Under the pieces are notes generated by a model. That model saw only the letters and a program-made list of their open reading frames with translations, did no database searches and had not been told where the DNA came from. This document shows positions 19,066-26,573 of a stretch of DNA of 33,733 bases, piece by piece (position 1 is the stretch's first letter; every line of letters starts with the position of its first letter). The DNA is from Stutzerimonas stutzeri SDM-LAC (GTDB lineage Bacteria > Pseudomonadota > Gammaproteobacteria > Pseudomonadales > Pseudomonadaceae). A program made the translations under genes and the position numbers. Location of the stretch: positions 1-33,733 of the forward strand of contig NZ_AGSX01000018.1 in NCBI RefSeq assembly GCF_000235745.1, in the 5' to 3' direction.

Positions 19066-19404
19066 ATGAACACATCACAACGCAGCGCAGAACGCGAGTC
19101 GCTGATTCTGCGCGCACTCTGGATGCTGATCTTCTTTTTTGTCTGGCAACTGGCCGAAGTGGTACTGCTGGTTGTTGTTGTGGCGCAGCTGGTGCTGCAA
19201 GCCGTGAACGGCAAGGCGAATGACAGCTTGCTGGAACTGGGTGACAGCCTCAGCCAGTACGTGGCGCAGATTGGCCGTTTCGGCACTTTCAATACCGACC
19301 GCAAGCCCTGGCCAATGTCCGACTGGCCCAAGCCACGGCCAGCCGACAGAGAAGCGGCGCCTCCGGTGCAGCCGGCCCCGTCGGAACAGGAGCCCCAGCC
19401 ATGA
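19066..19404 (+). CDS. Small DUF4389 membrane protein
   Basis: This 112-residue protein of unknown function resembles DUF4389. It has one long or two short hydrophobic segments, ALWMLIFFFVWQLAEVVLLV continuing into VVVAQLVLQAVNG. A short soluble part with SLLELGDSLSQYVAQIGRF follows, then a Pro-rich tail (KPWPMSDWPKPRP ... VQPAPSEQEPQP). I chose ATG 19066, after CGGAG, because an earlier in-frame ATG at 19015 lies inside gpsA without a ribosome site. Its end overlaps sixA by four bases, so gpsA, this gene and sixA are probably one operon. Confidence 0.82.
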   Translation: MNTSQRSAERESLILRALWMLIFFFVWQLAEVVLLVVVVAQLVLQAVNGKANDSLLELGDSLSQYVAQIGRFGTFNTDRKPWPMSDWPKPRPADREAAPPVQPAPSEQEPQP

Positions 19405-19859
19405 TGTTGTGGCTACTGCGCCACGGTGAAGCCGAGCCCCGGAACCGGACCGATGCCGAGCGTAATCTCACGGCTGCTGGTCGAATCGAAGTGGAGGGCG
19501 CCGCCGCGCATCTGCAAGGGCAGCCTTTGCAAGCCATTCTTGCTAGCCCCTATCAGCGAGCGCAACAGACCGCTGAAATCGTTCGGCAGGCGCTCGGTTT
19601 TGCCAATCCGGTGGAAACCGTGCCCTGGCTCACGCCGGAATCTGATCCGGCCGATGCGCTGCTCTATCTCGACCGTCGCAGCGAACAGCATGTGCTGCTC
19701 GTCACTCATCAGCCTTTTGTCGGTGTGCTCGGTGGCTGGCTGATCAGTGGTCACCGTGACGCGCCCATTCCGATGGCCACCGCCAGCTTGGCCGAGTTGG
19801 AAGGGGAGTATGTTGCGGCGGGATTGATGCGTCTGGTTGGGCTGCGGCACCCGGTCTGA
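19401..19859 (+). CDS. sixA: Phosphohistidine phosphatase SixA
   Basis: This is a histidine phosphatase (RHG) family member. In E. coli SixA removes phosphate from phosphohistidine in signalling and phosphotransferase proteins. The 152 residues match SixA. The catalytic motif is MLWLLRHGEAEPR (Arg7, His8, Gly9). The second arginine region is ILASPYQRAQQTAEIV, and the C-terminal histidine is in VLLVTHQPFVGVLGGWL. The start overlaps the DUF4389 gene by four bases (ATGA). Two adjacent ATGs are possible; the first is used here. The partner protein is not shown by the context. Confidence 0.92.
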   Translation: MMLWLLRHGEAEPRNRTDAERNLTAAGRIEVEGAAAHLQGQPLQAILASPYQRAQQTAEIVRQALGFANPVETVPWLTPESDPADALLYLDRRSEQHVLLVTHQPFVGVLGGWLISGHRDAPIPMATASLAELEGEYVAAGLMRLVGLRHPV

Positions 19860-19887
19860 TGGCAACACCTCAACTACCGAGGCTGCG

Positions 19888-19909
19888 CCTGCTATCGCAG
19901 GTGACCTGC
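19888..19909 (+). other. Three-part complementary repeat upstream of the PA1618-like thioesterase gene
   Basis: CCTGC (19888-19892), GCAGG (19897-19901) and CCTGC (19905-19909) lie in a row, so the middle segment can pair with either neighbour but not both. GCAGGTGACCTGC is also a short palindrome that could bind a protein. No T-run follows. It lies 35 bases upstream of the GTG start. Confidence 0.45.
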
Positions 19910-19943
19910 CACCGAACAAAACAACAACAGGAGCGCAACATAC

Positions 19944-20399
19944 GTGAGCATTTGGCAACGTCCACCGAGCCTTGAGCAACTCAACGCCAACCGGCAGAAC
20001 ACCATTGTCGAGCTGCTCGATATTCGCTTCGAAGCGGTTGAAGAGGACAGCCTCACAGCCAGCATGGTCGTGGATTCCCGCACGCACCAGCCTTATGGTC
20101 TGCTGCATGGCGGCGCGTCGGTAGTGCTTGCCGAGACGGTTGGCTCAATGGCCAGCTACCTGTGCATCAACCCAAATCGATTCTATTGTGTCGGCCTGGA
20201 AGTAAACGCCAACCATATCCGCGCGGTGCGCAGCGGTCGCGTCACGGCCGTCTGTCGTCCGGTCCATCTTGGACGCTCCAGCCACGTCTGGGACATCCGG
20301 CTGCATGGGGATGACGGCAAGCTGAGCTGCATTTCGCGTTTGACTGTTGCGATCGTTCCTCTTGGCGAAAACAGCCCGCAGCGTGCAGAGGCGTCGTAG
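19944..20399 (+). CDS. Hotdog-fold thioesterase, PA1618/YdiI type
   Basis: This acyl-CoA thioesterase is closely similar to P. aeruginosa PA1618 and related to E. coli YdiI and EntH. The 151 residues start MSIWQRPPSLEQLNANRQNT. The signature is THQPYGLLHGGASVVLAETV; HGG and the catalytic Glu in LAETVGSMAS are intact. VGLEVNANHIRAVRSGRVTA follows as in the family. The start is GTG at 19944, with AGGAG ten bases upstream; no ATG lies nearby in frame. Many members hydrolyse aryl- or acyl-CoAs, but the physiological substrate here is unknown. Confidence 0.92.
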   Translation: MSIWQRPPSLEQLNANRQNTIVELLDIRFEAVEEDSLTASMVVDSRTHQPYGLLHGGASVVLAETVGSMASYLCINPNRFYCVGLEVNANHIRAVRSGRVTAVCRPVHLGRSSHVWDIRLHGDDGKLSCISRLTVAIVPLGENSPQRAEAS

Positions 20400-20507
20400 A
20401 CGCCCTGTTTGGCCGGACTGCCTTTGCTTCTGCCGCTTCGGCCGATTGCTGTTAAGGGAGGGGGCGCCAGACAATGGCGGTCGTTCCCATTCAACCGCAT
20501 AGAACTC

Positions 20508-21314
20508 ATGACGCAACGCATTTTCTTCGCCCACGCCAACGGTTTTCCGTCCGCGACTTATCACAAGCTGTTTGAAAACCTGACGCCTGAGTACGCGATT
20601 ACCTATCTCGATCAGCACGGTCACGACCCGCGCTTTCCAGTGGATGACAACTGGCAGAACCTGGTGCGCGAGCTCATTGAGCAGCTTGTCGTGTTGCAGG
20701 AGCCAGTTTGGGGCGTCGGGCATTCGCTTGGCGGAATGCTGCACTATCACGCCGCCTTGCAGCGGCCGGAACTCTACCGTGGCGTGGTCATGCTCGACTC
20801 GCCAATGCCGACCTGGCTCGATCAGACGTTGATCTGGGCGGGCAAACGTTTTGGTTTTATTGATCGCCTGACGCCTGCGGGTCGCACTTTGGGCCGTCGC
20901 GAGCAGTTCGGCTGCGTCGATGAAGCGCGGCGTTATTTTGCTAGCAAAAAACTGTTTCGTGCTTTCGATCCTGCTTGCCTGGACGCCTATGTCGAGCATG
21001 GGCTGGAGCCGACCGAGCAAGGCGTCCGCTTGCGCTTCGATCCGGAAACGGAGATTCGGATCTATCGCAGCGTGCCGCATGTGACGCCCGGCTGGCCCCA
21101 TGCACTGAAGATGCCGCTGGCTGTGGTGCGGGGACGAGCGAGTCGAGTGGTGCTGCCTCATCACCTTTACCTGCTACGGTTGGTTGCTCACGGCGAGGCG
21201 CACACCTTGGCTGGCGGGCATATGTTTCCGCTCGAGCGACCTGATGATACTGCGGTTCTACTCAGGCAATTGTTTGGTCGCTGGAGCGAACTGGATAGAA
21301 GAGGCGCTGCATGA
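20508..21314 (+). CDS. Alpha/beta hydrolase
   Basis: This is a 268-residue alpha/beta-hydrolase-fold protein, predicted to be cytoplasmic. The N-terminus MTQRIFFAHANGFPSATYHKL contains the oxyanion-hole HANGFP motif. The nucleophile elbow is GVGHSLGGMLHYH, with Ser in GHSLG. A candidate catalytic His is in LAGGHMFPLERP near the C-terminus. I chose ATG 20508 because upstream residues of the longer frame from 20409 do not resemble the fold. Its last four bases overlap the next hydrolase gene. The substrate is unknown; an esterase role is plausible. Confidence 0.88.
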   Translation: MTQRIFFAHANGFPSATYHKLFENLTPEYAITYLDQHGHDPRFPVDDNWQNLVRELIEQLVVLQEPVWGVGHSLGGMLHYHAALQRPELYRGVVMLDSPMPTWLDQTLIWAGKRFGFIDRLTPAGRTLGRREQFGCVDEARRYFASKKLFRAFDPACLDAYVEHGLEPTEQGVRLRFDPETEIRIYRSVPHVTPGWPHALKMPLAVVRGRASRVVLPHHLYLLRLVAHGEAHTLAGGHMFPLERPDDTAVLLRQLFGRWSELDRRGAA

Positions 21315-22168
21315 GTGTCACGTTCGAAGAGATCCGTCTGAGCCTGCCTCATATCGAGGTGGCAGCCCACCTGTACGGTCCAGAAGACGGCCAGCCCGTC
21401 ATTGCACTGCACGGCTGGTTGGACAATGCCGCCACCTTTTCTCGTTTGGCGCCGTTGCTCGATGGCGTTCGGATTGTTGCGCTGGATCTGCCGGGGCACG
21501 GTCATTCCGATCACCGACCGCTCGGTGCTGCCTATAACATCTGGGACTATGCCCACGATGTGCTGCAGGCCGCCGAACAGTTTGGCTGGAAGCGATTCTC
21601 CCTTTTGGGGCACTCCATGGGCGCCATCGTGTCGGTGTTGCTGGCCGGTGCCATGCCCGATCGGGTCGAGCGGCTGGCCTTGATCGATGGGGTGATTCCC
21701 TTTACCGGCGAAGCCGAAACTGCGCCGCAGAAGCTCGGCGAATCGCTACAAAAACTGCTCGCAGTGGATGGCAAGCGAAAGCCGGTTTACGCCAGCTTCG
21801 AGCAGGCGGTCGCGGCACGCATGAAAGGTGTGGGGGCAGTTAGCCGCGAGGCGGCTGAACGGCTTGCACAGCGAGGGCTGATGCCGGTTCCCGGCGGCTA
21901 TACCTGGCGCACCGACGCGCGCCTGATGCTGCCATCGTCAATGCGCCTGACGCGCGCGCATGCGCTAGCCTTCGTGCATAAGGTCGCGTGCCCGACGAGC
22001 CTGATCCTGGCAGAACAAGGTCTGCTTACCCAGCCGGCCATGCGCGAACTGACCGAGGCCTTGCCGTTCGCACTGCATCGGTTGCCCGGCGGCCACCATC
22101 TGCACTTGGATGATCAACCTGGGGCAGAAGCGGTCGCGGCGGTTTTCAACCCGTTCTTCGCAGGTTGA
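21311..22168 (+). CDS. Alpha/beta hydrolase, second of an overlapping pair
   Basis: This is a 285-residue alpha/beta-hydrolase. HGWLDNAATFSRLAPLL gives the oxyanion hole, ALDLPGHGHSDHRP is the usual strand and turn, the nucleophile is Ser in LLGHSMGAIVSVLLAG, and the catalytic His lies in LPGGHHLHLDDQPG near the end. It overlaps the preceding hydrolase by ATGA, but the two sequences differ enough that they are probably not recent duplicates. P. aeruginosa has a similar hydrolase pair near PA1618. The substrate is unknown. Confidence 0.9.
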   Translation: MSVTFEEIRLSLPHIEVAAHLYGPEDGQPVIALHGWLDNAATFSRLAPLLDGVRIVALDLPGHGHSDHRPLGAAYNIWDYAHDVLQAAEQFGWKRFSLLGHSMGAIVSVLLAGAMPDRVERLALIDGVIPFTGEAETAPQKLGESLQKLLAVDGKRKPVYASFEQAVAARMKGVGAVSREAAERLAQRGLMPVPGGYTWRTDARLMLPSSMRLTRAHALAFVHKVACPTSLILAEQGLLTQPAMRELTEALPFALHRLPGGHHLHLDDQPGAEAVAAVFNPFFAG

Positions 22169-22345
22169 GCCGAGCCAGGATTGGGTTACGCAAGAATCTG
22201 TCGCAAAGCCCCGCTTGACTTGCTTTTGCCAACTGGTGACGCTGGGCTATCGCTTCAGCAGAGATCCCTCAATGATTGACCTCCATACCATTGCCTTCTC
22301 CAACGGCCTGACCGCGTCGTCGGTGGTGATTCATTGAAGTGCCGC

Positions 22346-23149
22346 ATGCGCGTTATATCGATAGCAGCGCTGGTTTTTGCAGTCAGCGCCGCTTATGCAG
22401 CCGACCCGCCAGGTAGCAGAGATTTCGAGATCCTGCCGCGGTATCCGCAGTCCGAAATCGTGGCGTTCAAAGAGCGGGACGTGCTGGACCGAACCTATCC
22501 TCTGGACTCGATTCGGCGCATCAGTGGACGGCTGCGAATGAGCGATCAGGTCACCGCCAGCGGCCATTTGACCGCGGTGACCTATCGGTTGCCAGATGTT
22601 CATACGGGCATCGAGGCGTTCGAGCGGTCGCGCAGCCGCCTGTTGCGCGAGGGCGCCGAGCTGCTCTTCTGGTGTGAAGGGCGTGAATGCGGGTCGAGCA
22701 GCCTCTGGGCCAATGAAGTATTTCACCGCTCGACTCTTTACGGCCCGGAGGCGAGGCAGGCCTATCTGCTGGCCCGGCTACCAGGCGATTCGGACCGGCT
22801 CATGGCGCTGTATGGCGTTACCCGCGGCAACGGCCGTCCCTATCTGCAAGTGGAGCAGTTCGAGCCGGATGAGCCGCTCGGTATCATCCTGCCGAACCCG
22901 GGCACCCTGTTGCGCCAGTTGAAAAGCTCCGGCGAACTCTGGCTCCCCCGCTTGCCGCCAGAACCTACGGCGGAGTGGGGGGCGCTGCTGGCGAACGTGC
23001 TACGGCTCGACAGTACGATACGGGTCGCGCTGGAAGGCAAGGGCGCTGCGGCTTGGTACGAAGCGCTTACGCAAGAGCGGATCAAGGCGCGGCGCATGGA
23101 GGCCGAGGCCACCGACGAGAATGGGCTGCGTATCAGGCTGTTGCGTTGA
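22346..23149 (+). CDS. Exported DUF4892 protein
   Basis: This is a predicted periplasmic protein of the DUF4892 family, function unknown. A signal peptide is visible at the N-terminus (MRVISIAALVFAVSAAYA, with probable cleavage before ADPPG). The mature part begins SRDFEILPRYPQSEIVAFKE and contains GRLRMSDQVTASGHLTAVTYRLP and LLFWCEGRECGSSSLWANEVF, where two cysteines could form a disulfide. ATG 22346 gives a proper signal peptide. An in-frame TTG at 22334 would add four residues (MKCR) and cannot be excluded. Similar proteins often end in an OmpA-like domain, which is not evident here. Confidence 0.83.
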   Translation: MRVISIAALVFAVSAAYAADPPGSRDFEILPRYPQSEIVAFKERDVLDRTYPLDSIRRISGRLRMSDQVTASGHLTAVTYRLPDVHTGIEAFERSRSRLLREGAELLFWCEGRECGSSSLWANEVFHRSTLYGPEARQAYLLARLPGDSDRLMALYGVTRGNGRPYLQVEQFEPDEPLGIILPNPGTLLRQLKSSGELWLPRLPPEPTAEWGALLANVLRLDSTIRVALEGKGAAAWYEALTQERIKARRMEAEATDENGLRIRLLR

Positions 23150-23186
23150 GCGTATGTTTCAGACTGCAATCGCCACTGCTTCTCCT

Positions 23187-23211
23187 GGTGCGCTTTGCTC
23201 TAAAGTGCACC
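23187..23211 (+). promoter_or_regulatory. Operator-like inverted repeat upstream of the AI-2E family gene
   Basis: GGTGC (23187-23191) and CTTT (23193-23196) are mirrored by AAAG (23202-23205) and GCACC (23207-23211), with one G/T position between each pair and a five-base centre. It lies 23 bases before the start codon, so a bound repressor or an RNA hairpin could act on expression. Confidence 0.4.
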
Positions 23212-23233
23212 ACCTTCTTCCATAGGTAACAGC

Positions 23234-24328
23234 ATGCTCAACAATGATCGTCTACTGGTGCAGATTCTGCTCCTGGTGCTGCTCGGTGCCTGTGTGTGGG
23301 TGCTCGCCCCGTTTGCCTCGGCGCTGTTCTGGGCAGCGGTGCTGGCTTTTGCCAGCTGGCCGATCATGCGCGTGCTGACTCGCTGGATGAAGGGCAATTC
23401 CACCCTTGCCGCTACCTTGTTGACTGGCGGTTGGATGGTGCTGGTCGCCGTCCCGCTGGTCTGGCTGGGGTTCAACATTGCCGACCAGATTCGCGAGGTC
23501 AACGTGCTGGTGCACAACCTTCAGGTGCAAGGGCTGCCGGCACCGCCTGCATGGCTCGCTGAACTGCCCCTGATCGGCGATAGCCTGCTGAGTCTCTGGA
23601 ACACTCTCGACGAGCAAGGTACGGCCTTCTTCGCGACGATCCGACCCTATGTCGGCCAGGTGGGCAACTGGCTACTGGTGCGCAGTGCGCGGGTTGGCGG
23701 CGGTATGCTGGAGTTGGCGCTTAGCCTGGTGCTGGTGTTCTTCTTCTACCGCGACGGGCCGAAACTGGCAGCGTTCGTCCATAGCCTGCTGCATCGGCTG
23801 ATCGGCGACCGTGCCGATCACTACCTGGAATTGGTCGCCGGTACGGTTCAGCGTGTCGTCAACGGTGTGATTGGTACGGCGGCTGCGCAGGCGATTCTGG
23901 CGTACGTCGGATTCAGCATTGCGGGCGTACCCGGTGCGCTGATCCTCGGTCTGCTGACATTCGCTTTCAGCTTCCTGATGATCCCGCCCCTGATCTGGGG
24001 GCCCGCCACGCTCTGGCTTGCCTGGCAGGGGCAGTACGGCATGGCAATCTTTCTGGGTGGCTGGGGCTTGTTCGTCATCAGTGGCGTGGATAACGTGCTG
24101 AAGCCCTATCTGATCAGTCGCGGTGGCAACCTGCCGTTGGTGGTCGTGTTGCTTGGCGTGTTTGGTGGCGTGCTGGCGTTTGGTTTCATGGGATTGTTCC
24201 TGGGCCCCACGCTGCTCGCAGTTGCTTACAGCCTGCTGGAAGACTGGCTGGTCAAGGAAGTGCCGGGCGTCATCGCGCCAGCAAAACTTCGCGGCGATCA
24301 AGGCGAGAATGCAGCGGCCCACGACTAG
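23234..24328 (+). CDS. AI-2E family transporter (PerM/YdiK-like)
   Basis: This inner-membrane protein belongs to the AI-2E (UPF0118) family. Characterised members export small molecules or act as sodium/proton antiporters, so a role in autoinducer export is not implied. The 364 residues contain about seven to eight hydrophobic segments. There are two near the N-terminus (LLVQILLLVLLGACVWVLAP and FASALFWAAVLAFASW), a soluble stretch (about 95-150), then LVLVFFFYRDGPKLAAF and the conserved C-terminal region GVPGALILGLLTFAFSFLMI, GVDNVLKPYLISRGGNLPLV and LAFGFMGLFLGPTLLAVAY. The final GGNLPLVVVLLGVFGG motif is diagnostic. It converges on the patatin gene. Confidence 0.93.
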   Translation: MLNNDRLLVQILLLVLLGACVWVLAPFASALFWAAVLAFASWPIMRVLTRWMKGNSTLAATLLTGGWMVLVAVPLVWLGFNIADQIREVNVLVHNLQVQGLPAPPAWLAELPLIGDSLLSLWNTLDEQGTAFFATIRPYVGQVGNWLLVRSARVGGGMLELALSLVLVFFFYRDGPKLAAFVHSLLHRLIGDRADHYLELVAGTVQRVVNGVIGTAAAQAILAYVGFSIAGVPGALILGLLTFAFSFLMIPPLIWGPATLWLAWQGQYGMAIFLGGWGLFVISGVDNVLKPYLISRGGNLPLVVVLLGVFGGVLAFGFMGLFLGPTLLAVAYSLLEDWLVKEVPGVIAPAKLRGDQGENAAAHD

Positions 24329-24334
24329 CCAGTT

Positions 24335-24365
24335 GCTGACAACGCTGTCGCCGCGGGTTGTCAGC
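24335..24365. terminator. Hairpin between the converging permease and patatin genes
   Basis: Perfect 9-base arms, GCTGACAAC (24335-24343) and GTTGTCAGC (24357-24365), enclose a 13-base GC-rich loop. The tails are only weakly T-rich. The place between two converging stop codons suits a bidirectional terminator. Confidence 0.5.
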
Positions 24366-24375
24366 GTTCACGTCG

Positions 24376-25362
24376 CTAGAGCTGCTCGTGCTCGTACTTG
24401 TCGAGCGCGTCGCTGGCAATGATCTGCCCCAGCTTGATCAGCTCAGGTGCTTTGTAGAATTCGTAGAAACGGCAAGCACGCTTGGGAATGTTGACCAGCA
24501 CGTTGGGCGGGTAGCCGGCGATCTTGTATTGCGTCAACGAGGATTGCATCACTTCAAAGCTCTGGTTGATCAGCTCCAGCAATGATGCCGGGCCACCCAC
24601 ATCGATCACCATGGAACCCTCGGCCGATTTTGGCGCGCTTTGCCCTGTAGGCGCGGCCGGGGGTTGGCCCGCACCGGGCCCGTCGATGGCGGTAAGTTCG
24701 GCTATTTGCTCCTCAAGCCCCTTGCTGCGCCAGAACGGCAGGTGCGAGCTGATCGAGTTGACCATCGCATCGAAACGTCCCGGCCGGACAATCTCCGGAA
24801 GCGGGTATTGCCGATGGTTGTTGGCGTTGAGGTTGACGGCGATGATGATGTCGCTGTGGCTCGAGACCACCGGCACGATAGGTAAAGGGTTGAGTATCCC
24901 GCCATCGACCAGCATCCGGTTGCCTTGCATGACCGGTGTGAACAGGCTCGGGATGGCTGCCGAGGCGCGCATCGCCAATTCCAGATTGCCTTCCTGAAAC
25001 CAGATCTCCTGCTGATTCGTAAGATCAGCCGCAACGGCGGTGAAGGGAATCGGCAAGTCCTCAATGTTGATCGAGCCGAGCATCTCTCTGATCCGTCCGA
25101 AAATCTTCTCGCCGCGTATCGCCCCGAGGCTGAAACTTGGATCGACCAATCGCAGCATGTCGAAGTAGTCCAGGCTTTCGATCCATTCGCGGTACTCCTC
25201 CAGCTTGCCGGCTGCGTAAATGCCGCCTACGACTGCGCCCATCGAACAGCCTGCGACGCAGGTGATCTCGTAGCCACGGGTCTCGAGCTCCTCGATTACG
25301 CCGATGTGCGCATAACCCCGAGCGCCCCCCGAACCCAATACCAGTGCGACCTTGTTGCCCAT
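24376..25362 (-). CDS. Patatin-like phospholipase, RssA type
   Basis: This is a 328-residue patatin-family lipid acyl hydrolase with a Ser-Asp dyad. The oxyanion loop is LGSGGARGYAHIGV (residues 9-22), the nucleophile Ser40 is in GCSMG, and Asp153 is in MLVDGGILNPLP. The family core ASAAIPSLFTPV is present. A Pro/Ala/Gly-rich insert (GPGAGQPPAAPTGQSAPKSA) precedes a C-terminal helical region with LLELINQSFEVMQSSL. There is no signal peptide or membrane segment, which points to a cytoplasmic enzyme rather than a secreted effector. CGGAGAA precedes the ATG on the minus strand. The gene is divergent from selD. The lipid substrate is unknown. Confidence 0.92.
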   Translation of the reverse strand: MGNKVALVLGSGGARGYAHIGVIEELETRGYEITCVAGCSMGAVVGGIYAAGKLEEYREWIESLDYFDMLRLVDPSFSLGAIRGEKIFGRIREMLGSINIEDLPIPFTAVAADLTNQQEIWFQEGNLELAMRASAAIPSLFTPVMQGNRMLVDGGILNPLPIVPVVSSHSDIIIAVNLNANNHRQYPLPEIVRPGRFDAMVNSISSHLPFWRSKGLEEQIAELTAIDGPGAGQPPAAPTGQSAPKSAEGSMVIDVGGPASLLELINQSFEVMQSSLTQYKIAGYPPNVLVNIPKRACRFYEFYKAPELIKLGQIIASDALDKYEHEQL

Positions 25363-25389
25363 GTGATTCTCCGTGTGGCATTGGGTGGT

Positions 25390-25421
25390 AGCTTCAAGCT
25401 TCGAGCCGCCAGCTTCAAGCT
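25390..25421 (+). repeat. Pair of AGCTTCAAGCT palindromes in the patatin-selD gap
   Basis: The 11-base palindrome AGCTTCAAGCT occurs at 25390-25400 and again at 25411-25421, ten bases apart. Such AAGCTT-rich short repeats are familiar between genes of stutzeri-group Pseudomonas. Here it lies 28 bases upstream of the patatin start on the minus strand. Confidence 0.6.
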
Positions 25422-25490
25422 AAAGCGAAAAGCAGGCTTGTTCCATTACATGCCCATCGGCCGATGACGCAGCGACGCGGTCACCAGCCT

Positions 25491-25499
25491 TGCTACAAT
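25491..25499 (+). promoter_or_regulatory. Extended -10 promoter of selD
   Basis: TGC followed by TACAAT (25494-25499) is an extended -10 element 39 bases before the selD start codon. No strong -35 is seen, which is usual for extended -10 promoters. Confidence 0.55.
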
Positions 25500-25538
25500 C
25501 GTCGCCCGTTTTGCCAGCATCACGAGAGTCTTTTCCAG

Positions 25539-26573
25539 ATGAGCGAACCCATCCGCCTCACCCAATACAGCCACGGTGCCGGCTGCGGCTGCAAGATTTC
25601 GCCCAAGGTGCTGGACGTGATCCTCGCCGGCAGCGGCGCGCAGAACCTCGATCCCCGCTTGTGGGTCGGAAATGCCTCGCGTGACGATGCTGCGGTTTAT
25701 GGCATCGACGATGAGCGCGGGGTGGTATCGACCACCGATTTCTTCATGCCGATCGTCGATGATCCCTTCGATTTCGGCCGCATCGCCGCAACCAATGCCA
25801 TCAGCGATATCTACGCGATGGGCGGTGACCCGCTGATGGCTATCGCGATCCTGGGCTGGCCCGTCAATGTGCTGCCGCCGGAAGTGGCCCGCGACGTCAT
25901 CGCAGGCGGTCGGGCCGTGTGTGAAGCCGCAGGCATTCCTCTGGCTGGCGGGCATTCGATCGATGCGCCTGAGCCAATATTCGGTCTGGCCGTGACCGGT
26001 CTGGTCAATAAGAGCCAGATGAAGCGTAACGACACCGCCTCGGTCGGCTGCAAGCTCTATCTGACCAAGCCCTTGGGAATAGGCATTCTCACTACCGCGG
26101 AGAAAAAGGCCAAGTTGCGCCCCGAGGATGTCGGCAGGGCACGTGACTGGATGTGCACGCTCAACACGCCCGGTAGCCGCTTCGGCAAGCTCGACTGCGT
26201 GCGGGCAATGACGGATGTCACCGGGTTCGGGCTGCTTGGGCATCTGGTCGAAATGGCCGATGGCAGCGCTGTGACGGCGTGCATCGATTACGCCCGTGTG
26301 CCGCGTCTGGAAGGTGTCGAGTATTACCTCGAACAAGGCTGTGTCCCGGGCGGTACCGGACGCAATTTCGAGAGTTATGGCGACCGTATCGCCGCCATCG
26401 ACGAGGTGCAGAAGCAGTTGTTGTGCGACCCGCAAACCAGTGGCGGATTGCTGGTGGCGGTTGCCCCCGAAGGCGAGGCAGAGTTTCTTGCAGTCGCCGC
26501 CGAACTCGGCCTGGTGCTCCAGCCTATCGGTGAGTTGATCGAAGCCGGTGCCTTTGCCGTTGAGGTACGTTAA
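25539..26573 (+). CDS. selD: Selenide, water dikinase (selenophosphate synthase)
   Basis: This enzyme makes selenophosphate from selenide and ATP. Selenophosphate is the selenium donor both for selenocysteine and for 2-selenouridine in tRNA. The 344 residues match the family. The N-terminal motif [16 protein letters not shown] carries the catalytic Cys16 and Lys19, aligned with E. coli Cys17 and Lys20, so it is the cysteine form and not a selenoprotein. [32 protein letters not shown] gives ATP- and metal-binding acids, and [18 protein letters not shown] is also typical. ATG 25539 is chosen; a longer frame upstream runs through the promoter. TAATG couples it to selU. Confidence 0.97.
   Translation: MSEPIRLTQYSHGAGCGCKISPKVLDVILAGSGAQNLDPRLWVGNASRDDAAVYGIDDERGVVSTTDFFMPIVDDPFDFGRIAATNAISDIYAMGGDPLMAIAILGWPVNVLPPEVARDVIAGGRAVCEAAGIPLAGGHSIDAPEPIFGLAVTGLVNKSQMKRNDTASVGCKLYLTKPLGIGILTTAEKKAKLRPEDVGRARDWMCTLNTPGSRFGKLDCVRAMTDVTGFGLLGHLVEMADGSAVTACIDYARVPRLEGVEYYLEQGCVPGGTGRNFESYGDRIAAIDEVQKQLLCDPQTSGGLLVAVAPEGEAEFLAVAAELGLVLQPIGELIEAGAFAVEVR

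Noticed and set aside
23234-24328. A quorum-sensing role from the family name AI-2E
   Set aside because: The family is broad, members include antiporters, and no autoinducer synthase or receptor is nearby.
25539-26573. SelD as a selenoprotein
   Set aside because: The catalytic position is encoded by TGC (Cys) and no in-frame TGA is read through.
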